Made by a program: the position numbers and the translations under genes. The notes under the pieces were generated by a model. It saw nothing but the letters and a program-made list of their open reading frames with translations, had not been told where the DNA came from and ran no database searches. Shown piece after piece: positions 6,814 to 14,980 of a stretch of 64,000 nt of DNA. The DNA is from Anaerolineales bacterium (GTDB lineage: Bacteria > Chloroflexota > Anaerolineae > Anaerolineales > Villigracilaceae): positions 62,001-126,000 of the forward strand of contig JAUXUL010000007.1 of assembly GCA_030680795.1 (NCBI GenBank), in the 5' to 3' direction. Position 1 is the stretch's first letter. Each line of letters starts with the position of its first letter.

Positions 6814-8949
6814 TTATTTCTTCAACGCGGGTGCGTAGAACTTCTCCACATATTCCTTGACCATGCGGCGCGTGGAAAACTGAGGGATGACGGTTTTCAT
6901 CGTGTCTTTCATGTGTGCGATCCACTCGTGGGAAATCTCTTTCGGGTCGCGGTTGTAATACAACGGGATAATCTCATGCTCCAGCGTGTGATACAGGCTT
7001 TCGGCATCCGCCGCATCCTGGATTTCATTGGATGAATATTCCTTCTCATCACCAATTGACCAGCCGTTATGACCGTTGTACGCCTCGCGCCACCAGCCAT
7101 CCATCACGGAGAAGTTAAGCACGCCATTCACCGCGGCTTTCATACCTGAGGTGCCGCTGGCTTCCATGGGACGGCGCGGGGTGTTCATCCACACGTCCAC
7201 ACCCTGCACGAGATAGCGCGCGAGATTCATGTCGTAATCTTCGATGAAGACGAGGCGACCGCCTGTCTCAGCTTTCTTGACAGTGCGGTAAACCTTTTGA
7301 ATTAACTCTTTGCCAGGTTCATCAGCGGGATGCGCCTTGCCGGCAAATATAATTTGAACTGGCATATTCGGGCGATTGATCATATCAAGCAGGCGTTCCA
7401 GGTCAGAGAAGATCAAGTTGGCGCGTTTGTATGTGGCAAAGCGACGCGCGAATCCGATGGTCAGCGCGTAGGGATTGATCAGCACGCCGGAGGAAACGAC
7501 CTGCACAGGGTGAAACCCGCCCTGCATCCATCTATCGCGGACACGTTCTCTCATATAGAAAGCAAGTTTGCGTTTGAGGTGTAAACGCACCGCCCATAAT
7601 TCCGAGTCTGGGACACCATCCAATTTCGACCAAAAAGCGGGTTCGTCCAAATAATCGTACCAGTCAGCGCCTAAATAATTCTCGAACAAATTCTTCAAGC
7701 GGCGCGCCATCCAATTTGCGGTATGGACGCCATTGGTGACATGTTGAATTGGCACATCATTTTCCTCTTTATCGGGCCAGAGGAATTTCCACATCTCACG
7801 CGAGACTTGTCCGTGTAATTCTGAAACGCCGTTGCGTCCGCCGGAGAGTCTCAACGCAAGGATGGGCATGGAGAAAGTCTCACCGTGCGGCTGGTGATGC
7901 TTGGCAATGTCCACGAATTCTTCGCGGGTGAGTCCGAGTTCGGGCCAGAGTTTGGCGAGATATTTATCAAGAAGCCAAAGAGGGAATTCATCGTTACCCG
8001 CAGGGACGGGCGTGTGCGTGGTGAATACATTTTGTCCACGAGTCTTTTTGGCGGCCTCTGCAAAGGTGGAACCAGATGCCACCAGTTCACGTGCCCGCTC
8101 CAGGGTCAGGAAAGAGGCGTGGCCTTCGTTCATGTGCCAGACCGCCGGCGAGTAGTCCAACGCACGCAAGGCGCGCACGCCGCCGACTCCAAGCAAAACT
8201 TCCTGCATCACACGGCGGTCAAGATCAGACCAGTAAAGCCGCGCTGTCAACAAACGATCAAAATCTGTATTGCCTTCGACATTTGAATCAAGTAAATATA
8301 AAGGCACGCGGCCCACGCGCACTTCCCAAATTTGCGCGGTGAGATTGCGGTCTGGATATTCAATTTGAATGGTGACTGGCTTATTGTTTTTTGTAACCAG
8401 CGTCACGGGCAGATGCTCGAATACCAACGGGTTATTGAGCGCTTCCTGCCAGCCGTCTTCGCTGATGTGTTGGGAGAAATATCCCTGCCCATACATGAAA
8501 CCAACAGCGATCAAAGGCAAACCGAGATCGGAAGATTCTTTTAGATGATCGCCCGAGAGCACGCCGAGTCCGCCCGAATAAATGGGGAGTGTTTCATGCA
8601 AGCCAAACTCCATCGAAAAATATGCAACGGGCTTGTTATCAAATTCGGGATGCGCTTGCTCCGTCCACGTTTGTTTGGTGAAGTACGCATCAAATTTTTC
8701 GAAAAGCGCGTCATACAATACGAGATAATCCTTATCCTTCGCAGCCTGCTTCAAACGCGCATGCTCGATCTCTTCCAGCAAACGAATCGGGTTATGCCCA
8801 AGGCGTTCCCACAAGTCGTAATCGAGTCGTCCAAACAGGCGCGCAGCTTCGGGCCGCCATGTCCACCACAGGTTGTAGGCTAAATCGCCGAGGCGCGCAA
8901 TGCGCTTGGGCAAGTCGAATTTTAAGGAGGGTGAAGTTAAGAATTCCAT
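6814..8949 (-). CDS. glgP: alpha-glucan phosphorylase, short GT35 type
   Basis: Phosphorolyses the alpha-1,4 bonds of glycogen or maltodextrin to glucose-1-phosphate, with pyridoxal phosphate as cofactor. The 711-residue length and N-terminus (IARLGDLAYNLWWTWRPEAARLF) are those of the short bacterial/archaeal class rather than the 800-plus-residue mammalian-like class. The PLP-lysine motif is SGTSGMKAAVNGVLNFSVMDGWW near residues 595-617. The start at MEFLTSPSLKFDLPKR is chosen from family alignment and from a GGAGG-free but sensible spacing; the frame stays open for another 116 codons upstream through a tandem repeat, which gives non-protein-like sequence (CLLVYLSTCLLVSF) and is rejected. 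It is divergent from lutA. Confidence 0.94.
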   Translation of the reverse strand: MEFLTSPSLKFDLPKRIARLGDLAYNLWWTWRPEAARLFGRLDYDLWERLGHNPIRLLEEIEHARLKQAAKDKDYLVLYDALFEKFDAYFTKQTWTEQAHPEFDNKPVAYFSMEFGLHETLPIYSGGLGVLSGDHLKESSDLGLPLIAVGFMYGQGYFSQHISEDGWQEALNNPLVFEHLPVTLVTKNNKPVTIQIEYPDRNLTAQIWEVRVGRVPLYLLDSNVEGNTDFDRLLTARLYWSDLDRRVMQEVLLGVGGVRALRALDYSPAVWHMNEGHASFLTLERARELVASGSTFAEAAKKTRGQNVFTTHTPVPAGNDEFPLWLLDKYLAKLWPELGLTREEFVDIAKHHQPHGETFSMPILALRLSGGRNGVSELHGQVSREMWKFLWPDKEENDVPIQHVTNGVHTANWMARRLKNLFENYLGADWYDYLDEPAFWSKLDGVPDSELWAVRLHLKRKLAFYMRERVRDRWMQGGFHPVQVVSSGVLINPYALTIGFARRFATYKRANLIFSDLERLLDMINRPNMPVQIIFAGKAHPADEPGKELIQKVYRTVKKAETGGRLVFIEDYDMNLARYLVQGVDVWMNTPRRPMEASGTSGMKAAVNGVLNFSVMDGWWREAYNGHNGWSIGDEKEYSSNEIQDAADAESLYHTLEHEIIPLYYNRDPKEISHEWIAHMKDTMKTVIPQFSTRRMVKEYVEKFYAPALKK

Positions 8950-8962
8950 AGCGCCGAATGAT

Positions 8963-9010
8963 ACCAGCAAACAAGTAGACAGGTAAACAAGTAGACACGC
9001 GCAAGCGGAC
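8963..9010 (+). repeat. short tandem repeat, unit AAACAAGTAGACAGGT
   Basis: About three degenerate copies of a 16-bp unit lie between the divergent glgP and lutA genes. The same AAACAAGTAGACA word forms a longer tandem array inside lutB-lutC at 11907-11990. Confidence 0.75.
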
Positions 9011-9036
9011 AGGTGAATTGGATGTAAAATTGATTG

Positions 9037-9762
9037 ATGACCACTGTCCAGCTTTTCATCACCTGCCTGACCGATTCTTTCTTCCCGCAAACTGGTGAGG
9101 CCGTCTTGGACATCCTCCAGCGCCTCGGCATTCACGTGGACTTTGCCCGCGATCAAACTTGTTGCGGACAACCCGCATTCAACGCAGGTCTCCGTAAAGA
9201 TGCGCGCGCCATTGCGGAATATACAATTAAAGTTTTCGAGAATACAACAGGCGATATTGTCACGCCCTCTGGTTCGTGCGCGCATATGTTCAGGCATAAT
9301 TATCCCGAATTATTTGAAGGGGATTCAATCTGGCTTCCGCGCGCAAAGGCATTAGCCGCGCGGACATACGAATTCACCGAATATCTAGTGGATAAAATAG
9401 GCGTGACCGATGTCGGCGCAAAATGGGATGGTTTGCTGACTTATCATCCTTCGTGCCACACTCTGCGCGGAATCAACGTGGACAAACAACCGCACGCGTT
9501 ACTGGCTAATGTTCAGGGCGCAACAATCGTGGAATTGCCGCAAGCCGAAGAATGCTGCGGCTTCGGCGGCATCATGTCTGTGGAGCATCCTGAATTATCC
9601 GCAGAATGGTTGAAGCGCAAAATTATCAATTTTGAATCAACCAACTCCCCCACTATGGTCGTAACCGATGCGGGTTGTCTCATGCACATTGCGGGTGGAT
9701 TACATCGGCAGAAGAAAAAACAGAGAGTCATTCATATCGCAGAAGTGTTGAACCAAACATAA
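9037..9762 (+). CDS. lutA: LutA/YkgE-type CCG-domain Fe-S protein
   Basis: Predicted subunit of the L-lactate oxidising LutABC complex. This 241-residue protein has two cysteine-rich CCG blocks: CCGQPAFNAG with downstream SGSCAHMFRHNYPELF, and YHPSCHTLRGI with EECCGFGGIMSVEHPELS. These bind a noncubane [4Fe-4S] cluster as in heterodisulfide reductase HdrB. An in-frame TTG lies one codon upstream of the chosen ATG. The downstream partner lutB-lutC is separated by a methyltransferase gene that does not belong to the standard operon. Lactate or a related 2-hydroxyacid is the inferred substrate. Confidence 0.92.
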   Translation: MTTVQLFITCLTDSFFPQTGEAVLDILQRLGIHVDFARDQTCCGQPAFNAGLRKDARAIAEYTIKVFENTTGDIVTPSGSCAHMFRHNYPELFEGDSIWLPRAKALAARTYEFTEYLVDKIGVTDVGAKWDGLLTYHPSCHTLRGINVDKQPHALLANVQGATIVELPQAEECCGFGGIMSVEHPELSAEWLKRKIINFESTNSPTMVVTDAGCLMHIAGGLHRQKKKQRVIHIAEVLNQT

Positions 9763-9776
9763 ACTCTGAGGCACAC

Positions 9777-10496
9777 ATGAATTCAAAATCAGAAAAATAT
9801 TACGACAATATTTATGCTTCAATCGGCAAGGATTATCCTGCTGAAGCAAACAAAGCTCGCAAGTTCATTCAAAAATACAAGCAGTCAAAAGGCAACAGGC
9901 TGCTTGATGTAGGCTGTGGAACGGGCGTCCATGCAAACCTGCTTAGCAAACATTATCAGGTTGAAGGCCTGGATATTGACCCAAAGATGCTGGCTGTCGC
10001 TCGAAAGAAGTATCCCAAAATTCGGTTTCAGCAAGGCGACATGGTGCATTTCAAATTGAAGAGTAAATTCGATATTATCGTATGCCTGTTCAGCGCCATC
10101 GGTTATGTCAAGACAAAATCACACTTGCAAAGAACGATAAAGAATATGTGCCAGCACCTGTTCCCTGGAGGTGTTTTATTGGTTGAACCATGGTTCACAC
10201 CCAATCAATGGCACCCGGGGCGGGTCTTCACTACCCAGGTTAATAAAGCTGATTTAAAGATCGTTCGCATGAGCCATAGTTCGCAGAGAGGCAATATCTC
10301 CATCATTGAGTTCCAATACCTGATCGGAACACCAAAAGGAATAGAACGCGATACTGAATTCCTTGAACTGGGCTTGTTTACCAAAAAAGAATATCTTGAT
10401 ACATTTCGCTCGGCAGGATTGAAGGTAATCCATGATCTCTATGGCCTGGATGGACGCGGCTTGTATATTGGCATAAAACCTCTGGACAAAAAATGA
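9777..10496 (+). CDS. class I SAM-dependent methyltransferase
   Basis: A 239-residue Rossmann-fold methyltransferase. Motif I is LLDVGCGTGVHANLL (near residues 41-55), followed by the acidic loop EGLDIDPKMLAVARKKYP and motif II-like FDIIVCLFSAIGYV. The C-terminal part (RDTEFLELGLFTKKEYLDTFRSAGLKVIHDLYGLDGRGLYIG) resembles sugar-nucleotide or small-molecule methyltransferases, but the substrate is unknown. The ATG at 9777 is preferred because the longer frame reads back into lutA. It lies 14 bp after lutA and overlaps lutB by ATGA, so it is co-transcribed, yet its base composition is more AT-rich than its neighbours. Insertion into a pre-existing lut operon is likely. Confidence 0.85.
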   Translation: MNSKSEKYYDNIYASIGKDYPAEANKARKFIQKYKQSKGNRLLDVGCGTGVHANLLSKHYQVEGLDIDPKMLAVARKKYPKIRFQQGDMVHFKLKSKFDIIVCLFSAIGYVKTKSHLQRTIKNMCQHLFPGGVLLVEPWFTPNQWHPGRVFTTQVNKADLKIVRMSHSSQRGNISIIEFQYLIGTPKGIERDTEFLELGLFTKKEYLDTFRSAGLKVIHDLYGLDGRGLYIGIKPLDKK

Positions 10497-12463
10497 GCAC
10501 AGCTTCATTCCGTCAACGAATTCGTGAATCGATCAACAACGAAACTCTTCAAATCGCTTTGGATAACAATAGCGAACGCCGTTTGAAGGGACGCGCCCTC
10601 GCATTCGAATCGATTCCCGATTGGCGCGAGAGACGAAAACGCGCGCACGCGGTCCGCGCGGATGTGATTGATAACATCGACGAATATCTCGCGCAATTCA
10701 TTGCAAAGAATGAAGAAAATGGTGTCATTGTCCATCGCGCAAAAGATGCGGCGGAGGCGATTCAAATCACGTTAAACGTTGCACGTCAAACGTCGGCGCG
10801 TTTAATTGCAAAATCAAAATCAATGGTCTCCGAAGAGATCGAATTGAATCATGCCCTCGAAGCAGAAGGCCTCAAAGTCGTCGAAACCGACCTCGGCGAA
10901 TACATTGTGCAGTTGCGCCATGAAAAGCCAAGTCACATCATCACGCCCGCGGCGCATTTGCGTAAAGAACAAGTGGCGCAGCTCTTCCATGAAAAACTTG
11001 GTATCCCCTACACCGAAGATATTCCCACTCTCACTGCCGCCGCGCGTAAAGTTATGCGTGAAGTTTTTCTCACTGCCGATATCGGCATCAGCGGAGTCAA
11101 CTTTGGCGTGGCTGAAACAGGCGCGCTCTGTATTGTCTCCAATGAGGGCAATGTTCGCATGGTGGCGACCATCCCGCCCGTGCATATCGCGTTGATGGGC
11201 ATGGAACGCCTCCTTCCAAATCTCGACGATCTCTTCCTATTAATTTCACTGCTCGCGCGCTCTGCAACAGGACAAAAGATTTCCGTGTACACACAGATCT
11301 TGAACAAACCGTTAGCCGGTCAACAACGTCATCTCATCATCCTCGATAACGGACGTTCGCGCGTTCGCAACTCTCCGCTCAAAGAATCTTTATATTGCAT
11401 TCGCTGCGGCGCGTGCCTGAATGCCTGTCCCGTTTTTCGCGAACTCGGCGGTCATGCCTATATCGGCAGCGACCTTTCCATCGCGCCGTATCCTGGTCCG
11501 ATTGGCTCTATCGTTTCGCCAGGCTTGCTCGGCGAGAACTTTGTTCAGCTCGCGCAGGCCTCCTCGCTCTGCGGCGCGTGCAAGGATGTCTGTCCTGTTG
11601 ATATTGATCTGCCCAAATTGTTGACGCGTGTGAGGGCAGGGCAATCCCCCTCTCCTTCTGGGAGAGGGGTTAGGGGTGAGGGCGGTGCTGGACTTTCTCC
11701 CTCAACAAAATTTTTCTTGCAGATATACACCCGCCTCGCGACTCACCCGAGGCTGTATGCGGCCTCACAAAAATTCGCGGCGCTGGGAGGTTTTCTCCTC
11801 TCCCCTCGCTCGCAGTGGCTGCCTCTACCCGCATTTACTGGCTGGGGCTATAGCAAAGACTTGCCAAGATTTGCAGGGAAGACGTTTCGGGAGAGGTATA
11901 GAAGTAAACAAGTAGACATGTATACAGGTAAACAAGTGGATACTTATGCAGGTAAACAGGTAGATTCGTATGCAGGCAAACAAGCTGATGATCTTGTCTT
12001 TCAATTTACAAGTGAATTAACTGCTTTGAGCGGGAATGTGTATCGAACAAATAATGTCGCGCAAGACATTATCGAGTTTTTGAAAACACGCGGGATCAAT
12101 AAAATCCATCTTGAGCCGAAGACCCTCGACGAAAACCTTTTGCGCGAGGCAAACATTGACTTCACCCACGAGCCTGATCCGCAAATCCTCGTCGGCGTAA
12201 CGAATGCCCTTTGCGGGCTGGCGGATACCGGGTCCGTGCTTGCAGCGGACGGGGCGTTACATGCCTCGCTCTTGCCTGAAATCCACATCGCGGTCTTGAA
12301 ATCATCCAATATTCTTCCATCTCTATCTGCTGCAATGGATTTGGTTAAAGATAAAAAATCCGCTGTCTTTATCACAGGCCCTTCCCGCACCGCAGATATT
12401 GAAATGACGTTAACCATCGGCGTGCATGGGCCGAAGGAAATTCATGTGTTTATTTATGAATAG
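10493..12463 (+). CDS. lutB: LutB-LutC fusion, iron-sulfur and LUD-domain protein
   Basis: A 656-residue fusion. Residues 60-290 are the LUD domain of LutB (AETGALCIVSNEGNVRMVATIPPVH). Residues 301-380 hold two ferredoxin-type cluster motifs, CIRCGACLNACPVF (302-315) and CGACKDVCPVD (360-370). The last 130 residues (FTHEPDPQILVGVTNALCGLADTGSVL ... ITGPSRTADIEMTLTIGVHGPKEIHVFI) form a LutC-type LUD domain. Together with LutA it should oxidise lactate to pyruvate. The linker is odd: residues 384-400 are a translated palindromic repeat (QSPSPSGRGVRGEGG) and residues 472-500 are a translated 24-bp tandem repeat (GKQVDTYA units). Both keep frame, so the protein is probably still made. Confidence 0.92.
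   Translation: MSTASFRQRIRESINNETLQIALDNNSERRLKGRALAFESIPDWRERRKRAHAVRADVIDNIDEYLAQFIAKNEENGVIVHRAKDAAEAIQITLNVARQTSARLIAKSKSMVSEEIELNHALEAEGLKVVETDLGEYIVQLRHEKPSHIITPAAHLRKEQVAQLFHEKLGIPYTEDIPTLTAAARKVMREVFLTADIGISGVNFGVAETGALCIVSNEGNVRMVATIPPVHIALMGMERLLPNLDDLFLLISLLARSATGQKISVYTQILNKPLAGQQRHLIILDNGRSRVRNSPLKESLYCIRCGACLNACPVFRELGGHAYIGSDLSIAPYPGPIGSIVSPGLLGENFVQLAQASSLCGACKDVCPVDIDLPKLLTRVRAGQSPSPSGRGVRGEGGAGLSPSTKFFLQIYTRLATHPRLYAASQKFAALGGFLLSPRSQWLPLPAFTGWGYSKDLPRFAGKTFRERYRSKQVDMYTGKQVDTYAGKQVDSYAGKQADDLVFQFTSELTALSGNVYRTNNVAQDIIEFLKTRGINKIHLEPKTLDENLLREANIDFTHEPDPQILVGVTNALCGLADTGSVLAADGALHASLLPEIHIAVLKSSNILPSLSAAMDLVKDKKSAVFITGPSRTADIEMTLTIGVHGPKEIHVFIYE
11642..11688. repeat. in-frame palindromic repeat inside lutB-lutC
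   Basis: CCCCTCTCC-TTCTG-GGAGAGGGG (11647-11669) followed by TTAGGGGTGAGGG is a well-known type of dispersed intergenic repeat. Here it lies in frame in the inter-domain linker and encodes SPSPSGRGVRGEGG. Confidence 0.8.
11907..11990 (+). repeat. 24-bp tandem repeat inside lutB-lutC
   Basis: Three full degenerate units beginning GTAAACAAGTAGACA... plus a partial fourth encode repeats of GKQVDTYA. The period of 24 bp keeps the frame. The unit is related to the 16-bp array at 8963-9010. Confidence 0.85.
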
Positions 12464-12521
12464 AACGTCGCGCAGGTTTTCGCAAACTGTTTTGTCTTTA
12501 ATAAAAACCTGCGGGACGGTT
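12464..12521. repeat. inverted repeat, CGTCCCGCAGGTTTT family
   Basis: AACGTCGCGCAGGTTTT (12464-12480) and AAAACCTGCGGGACGGTT (12504-12521) pair with one mismatch and a one-base bulge around a 23-nt loop. It starts immediately after the lutB-lutC stop and is the sister of the element at 3995-4052. Confidence 0.75.
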
Positions 12522-12577
12522 ATGTTTGACGATTCAAATTTGGAATGATAGAATACAGCCCGCTTACGTAGACAAGC

Positions 12578-12650
12578 GCCCCCATCGTCTAGTGGCCCAG
12601 GACGAAGCCCTCTCAAGGCTTAAACCGGGATTCGAATTCCCGTGGGGGCA
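12578..12650 (+). tRNA. tRNA-Glu (anticodon CUC)
   Basis: A full cloverleaf: acceptor GCCCCCA paired with TGGGGGC, anticodon stem GAAGCC/GGCTT around loop CTCTCAA (anticodon CUC), T-arm CCGGG-ATTCGAAT-CCCG, discriminator A, and an encoded CCA at 12651-12653. A terminator follows at 12724-12748. Confidence 0.95.
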
Positions 12651-12723
12651 CCATTCTGTTCGGTAGTAAAGTGATTACAGTTGATTGGGGATAATTATCT
12701 CTGAATTTCTTACTCGAGAATAA

Positions 12724-12748
12724 AAAACGCCTAGGTAATAGGCGTTTT
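12724..12748 (+). terminator. Rho-independent terminator after tRNA-Glu
   Basis: Stem AAAACGCCTA / TAGGCGTTTT with loop GGTAA, ending in four T. It lies 74 bp after the tRNA. Confidence 0.85.
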
Positions 12749-12785
12749 GTTAGCAAACTTGTTGGACCTGTGTCAATAATCGAGT

Positions 12786-13490
12786 GTGTATCAAAGTCAC
12801 TACTACTCGGACATGTTTTGGATACCTTCTTTTCCAGTTTACAACTATTTACTCAATGAAGCACGCTTGGTTCGGTACAATTTGTTCGCTCACAAAACAC
12901 TGAGCGTGCGTAACCATTGCCCTTGTGGGTGGTATGGCGATTCACAAAAGCCATGCACCTGCGCCTCTGCGATGGTGACAAAATATCAAAAGCGAATCTC
13001 AGGTCCGCTGCTCGATAGAATTGGTATCCACATCGAAGTGCCAAGAGTTGATTATGAAAAGCTATGTGGAAACCAAATGAGTGAAACAAGTGAAGTGATT
13101 CGTCAACGGGTGCAAGCCGCACGCGAACGTCAACGAGTCCGCTTCTCACAAAACGGCTTATCTGACATTGTCTCCAACGCGGACATGTGCATCGGGGAGA
13201 TCCGCCGGTTTTGTCAGTTGCAGGATGAAGGTCAGAGCTTGATGCGGGCGGCGATGAGTCAACTCAACTTATTCGCTCGCGCCTATCATCGCATTTTGAA
13301 ATTAGCTCGAACCATTGCGGACCTGGCAGGGAACGATGAGGTTCAGTTAGCGCATCTGGCGGAGGCGCTGCACCTGCGGTCGCCCAAAAATCATGATGGA
13401 GTAGATGAACTGGGATCTTTATTAGATGCGAATGACATAAAAGTCTTTTGCGTGAAAATGCGAACAGTTTCTTTCCTGCATCAGTGCTAA
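12786..13490 (+). pseudogene. C-terminal remnant of ComM/YifB Mg-chelatase-like ATPase
   Basis: From about codon 39 the frame reads NHCPCGWYGDSQKPCTCASAMVTKYQKRISGPLLDRIGIHIEVPRV, the signature zinc-like Cys block and sensor region near the C-terminus of ComM/YifB ATPases, and continues through the C-terminal helical Mg-chelatase domain to HLAEALHLRSP (near 13386). Intact members are about 500 residues; the Lon-like N-terminal domain and the Walker A and B motifs are missing here. The first 38 codons and the last 35 look like non-homologous read-through. It is a decayed copy next to a tRNA gene. Confidence 0.8.
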
Positions 13491-13517
13491 AATGATGATT
13501 GTTATTATCCCTGCCCA

Positions 13518-14345
13518 ATGAACCGATTAAGTGCTCTGATCTTAATTCTGTTTGTATGTTTTATTCCGGCATGTATGCCGGCGCCAGCGAAATATACTGA
13601 ATTGGAATTTGGCGTGTTGGATGTGGAAGACTCGCAATCTATTCTCATTCAGGTCGATCATGGTGAAGTGATCGTTTTAGGAACGGAGGAACAACAAGCA
13701 CAAGTTAAAGGGCAGGTGTTGTTCATGGATGAGTTACAGTACCAGGTCAGATCCACAGAAAAACAAATTTCTATTAAGGCTTTTACACATCGGAAAGGTT
13801 TTTCAGATGTTCCCCTTCGGTTGGAAGTCCGCGTCCCGAAACAAATACAGGTCAAAATTGAAACAGACAGCGCTTCTGTATCTGTCCAGGATTATGAGGG
13901 TGTCCTGGAAGTTGATTCCACCTCTGGGATAATAACAATCGAACAGCTGGTTGGGAAGATAACTTTGTTCTCCAATCGCGGAAATATTACTGTTCGGGAG
14001 AGTTCGGGAAATATCAGCATTGTTGGAAATTATGGCGCACTGAATGTGCAAAATGTATATGGAGAAACAGCCGTCTCAACAATTATGGGAAATGTTGTCT
14101 TTAATGGATTGATCCAGACAGGGGACACTGTCCGCCTCGAAACGGACCATGGATCTGTTTCCGTTAATTTAAGTCCGGACTCAGCTTTGAGTCTTCAGGT
14201 CCGTTCCACGAGTGGAGACGTGGCATGCGTATTGCCCGATATTAATTCGTCCACCCGGACATGCGATGGGGAGATTCGTTCCGGTGGCGGCATATTGTCC
14301 ATCCGAACTGTCAGCGGCGCGGTGACTTTGCAAATGATTCCCTAA
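13518..14345 (+). CDS. DUF4097-type beta-strand repeat lipoprotein
   Basis: A 275-residue secreted protein. A hydrophobic signal sequence ends in the lipobox FIPAC, so Cys19 is the likely lipidated residue. The rest is a DUF4097-like right-handed beta-structure with short repeats such as VEVDSTSGIITIEQL, ITLFSNRGNITVRESSGNISIVG, AVSTIMGNVVFNG, VRLETDHGSVSVNL and VRSTSGDVACVL, where an S/T-x-x-G-x-(I/V) pattern recurs about every 20 residues. The family is widespread and its function is mostly unknown. The last 35 bp overlap the 3' end of the convergent rpe gene. Confidence 0.83.
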   Translation: MNRLSALILILFVCFIPACMPAPAKYTELEFGVLDVEDSQSILIQVDHGEVIVLGTEEQQAQVKGQVLFMDELQYQVRSTEKQISIKAFTHRKGFSDVPLRLEVRVPKQIQVKIETDSASVSVQDYEGVLEVDSTSGIITIEQLVGKITLFSNRGNITVRESSGNISIVGNYGALNVQNVYGETAVSTIMGNVVFNGLIQTGDTVRLETDHGSVSVNLSPDSALSLQVRSTSGDVACVLPDINSSTRTCDGEIRSGGGILSIRTVSGAVTLQMIP

Positions 14346-14979
14346 TTGATCTGATTGTCTTCGCCATATCAAACGATTGAAATAATGCTGTTCCGATAAT
14401 AAGATAATCCACCCCCGCTTCCACGAGGCTGGCGGCATTCCCAGGTTTGACTCCACCATCTACCGCGATTGTGAATCGACGATCTGGTTGATCTGCCAAA
14501 AGTCTCGCGGATGCGATCTTTTCAAGCATGCCTGCTTGCATGGCTTGCCCGCCAAAGCCAGGATAAACCCCCAGAAGCAGAAGCATGTCAATATCCCGAA
14601 AGAACCGCGCGGACTCATTAAATGTTTCATTAGGAGAAAGTCCCAATCCAACTTTTATATTTTGTGAACATATCCTGTCAAAGGTTCGAGCTGGATCTGT
14701 GAGTGTATTCCATTGGACGATGATCATATCCGCTTGTAACCCAGGGAATTTGGATAAGACATCGTCTGGATTGGAAAGTTCAAGATGCGCGTGAAATGGA
14801 AGATCTGAATATGCGCGCAGGCTTTTTAGATGATTGGGGGTAAAGGCGAAGTTAGGAACATAATGCCCATCCATCATGTCGAAGTGAAAAGAATCCACTC
14901 CTGCTTTTTCGGCGCGTATCACTTCGTCGCCCAGGCGGGCATAATCCGCAGCAAGCAGGGATGCGCTGATGTGTATCAT
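14311..14979 (-). CDS. rpe: ribulose-phosphate 3-epimerase
   Basis: Interconverts ribulose-5-phosphate and xylulose-5-phosphate. This 222-residue TIM barrel begins MIHISASLLAADYARLGDEV and shows the metal and acid residues in FHFDMMDGHYVPNFAF, HAHLE and AVDGGVKPGNA. The start at 14979 matches the family N-terminus; the longer frame overlaps the upstream gene and is rejected. One bp separates it from the KGPDC/HPS-like gene, so the two form an operon. Together they would turn a 3-keto-hexonate- or hexulose-phosphate-derived pentulose phosphate into xylulose-5-phosphate. It is probably not the only rpe in the genome. Confidence 0.92.
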   Translation of the reverse strand: MIHISASLLAADYARLGDEVIRAEKAGVDSFHFDMMDGHYVPNFAFTPNHLKSLRAYSDLPFHAHLELSNPDDVLSKFPGLQADMIIVQWNTLTDPARTFDRICSQNIKVGLGLSPNETFNESARFFRDIDMLLLLGVYPGFGGQAMQAGMLEKIASARLLADQPDRRFTIAVDGGVKPGNAASLVEAGVDYLIIGTALFQSFDMAKTIRSIRESFAKSPRR

Positions 14980-14980
14980 C

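Noticed and set aside
8950-9297. 116-codon N-terminal extension of glgP
   Set aside because: It reads through a tandem repeat, overlaps divergent lutA and has no family similarity; the GT35 family start is at 8949.
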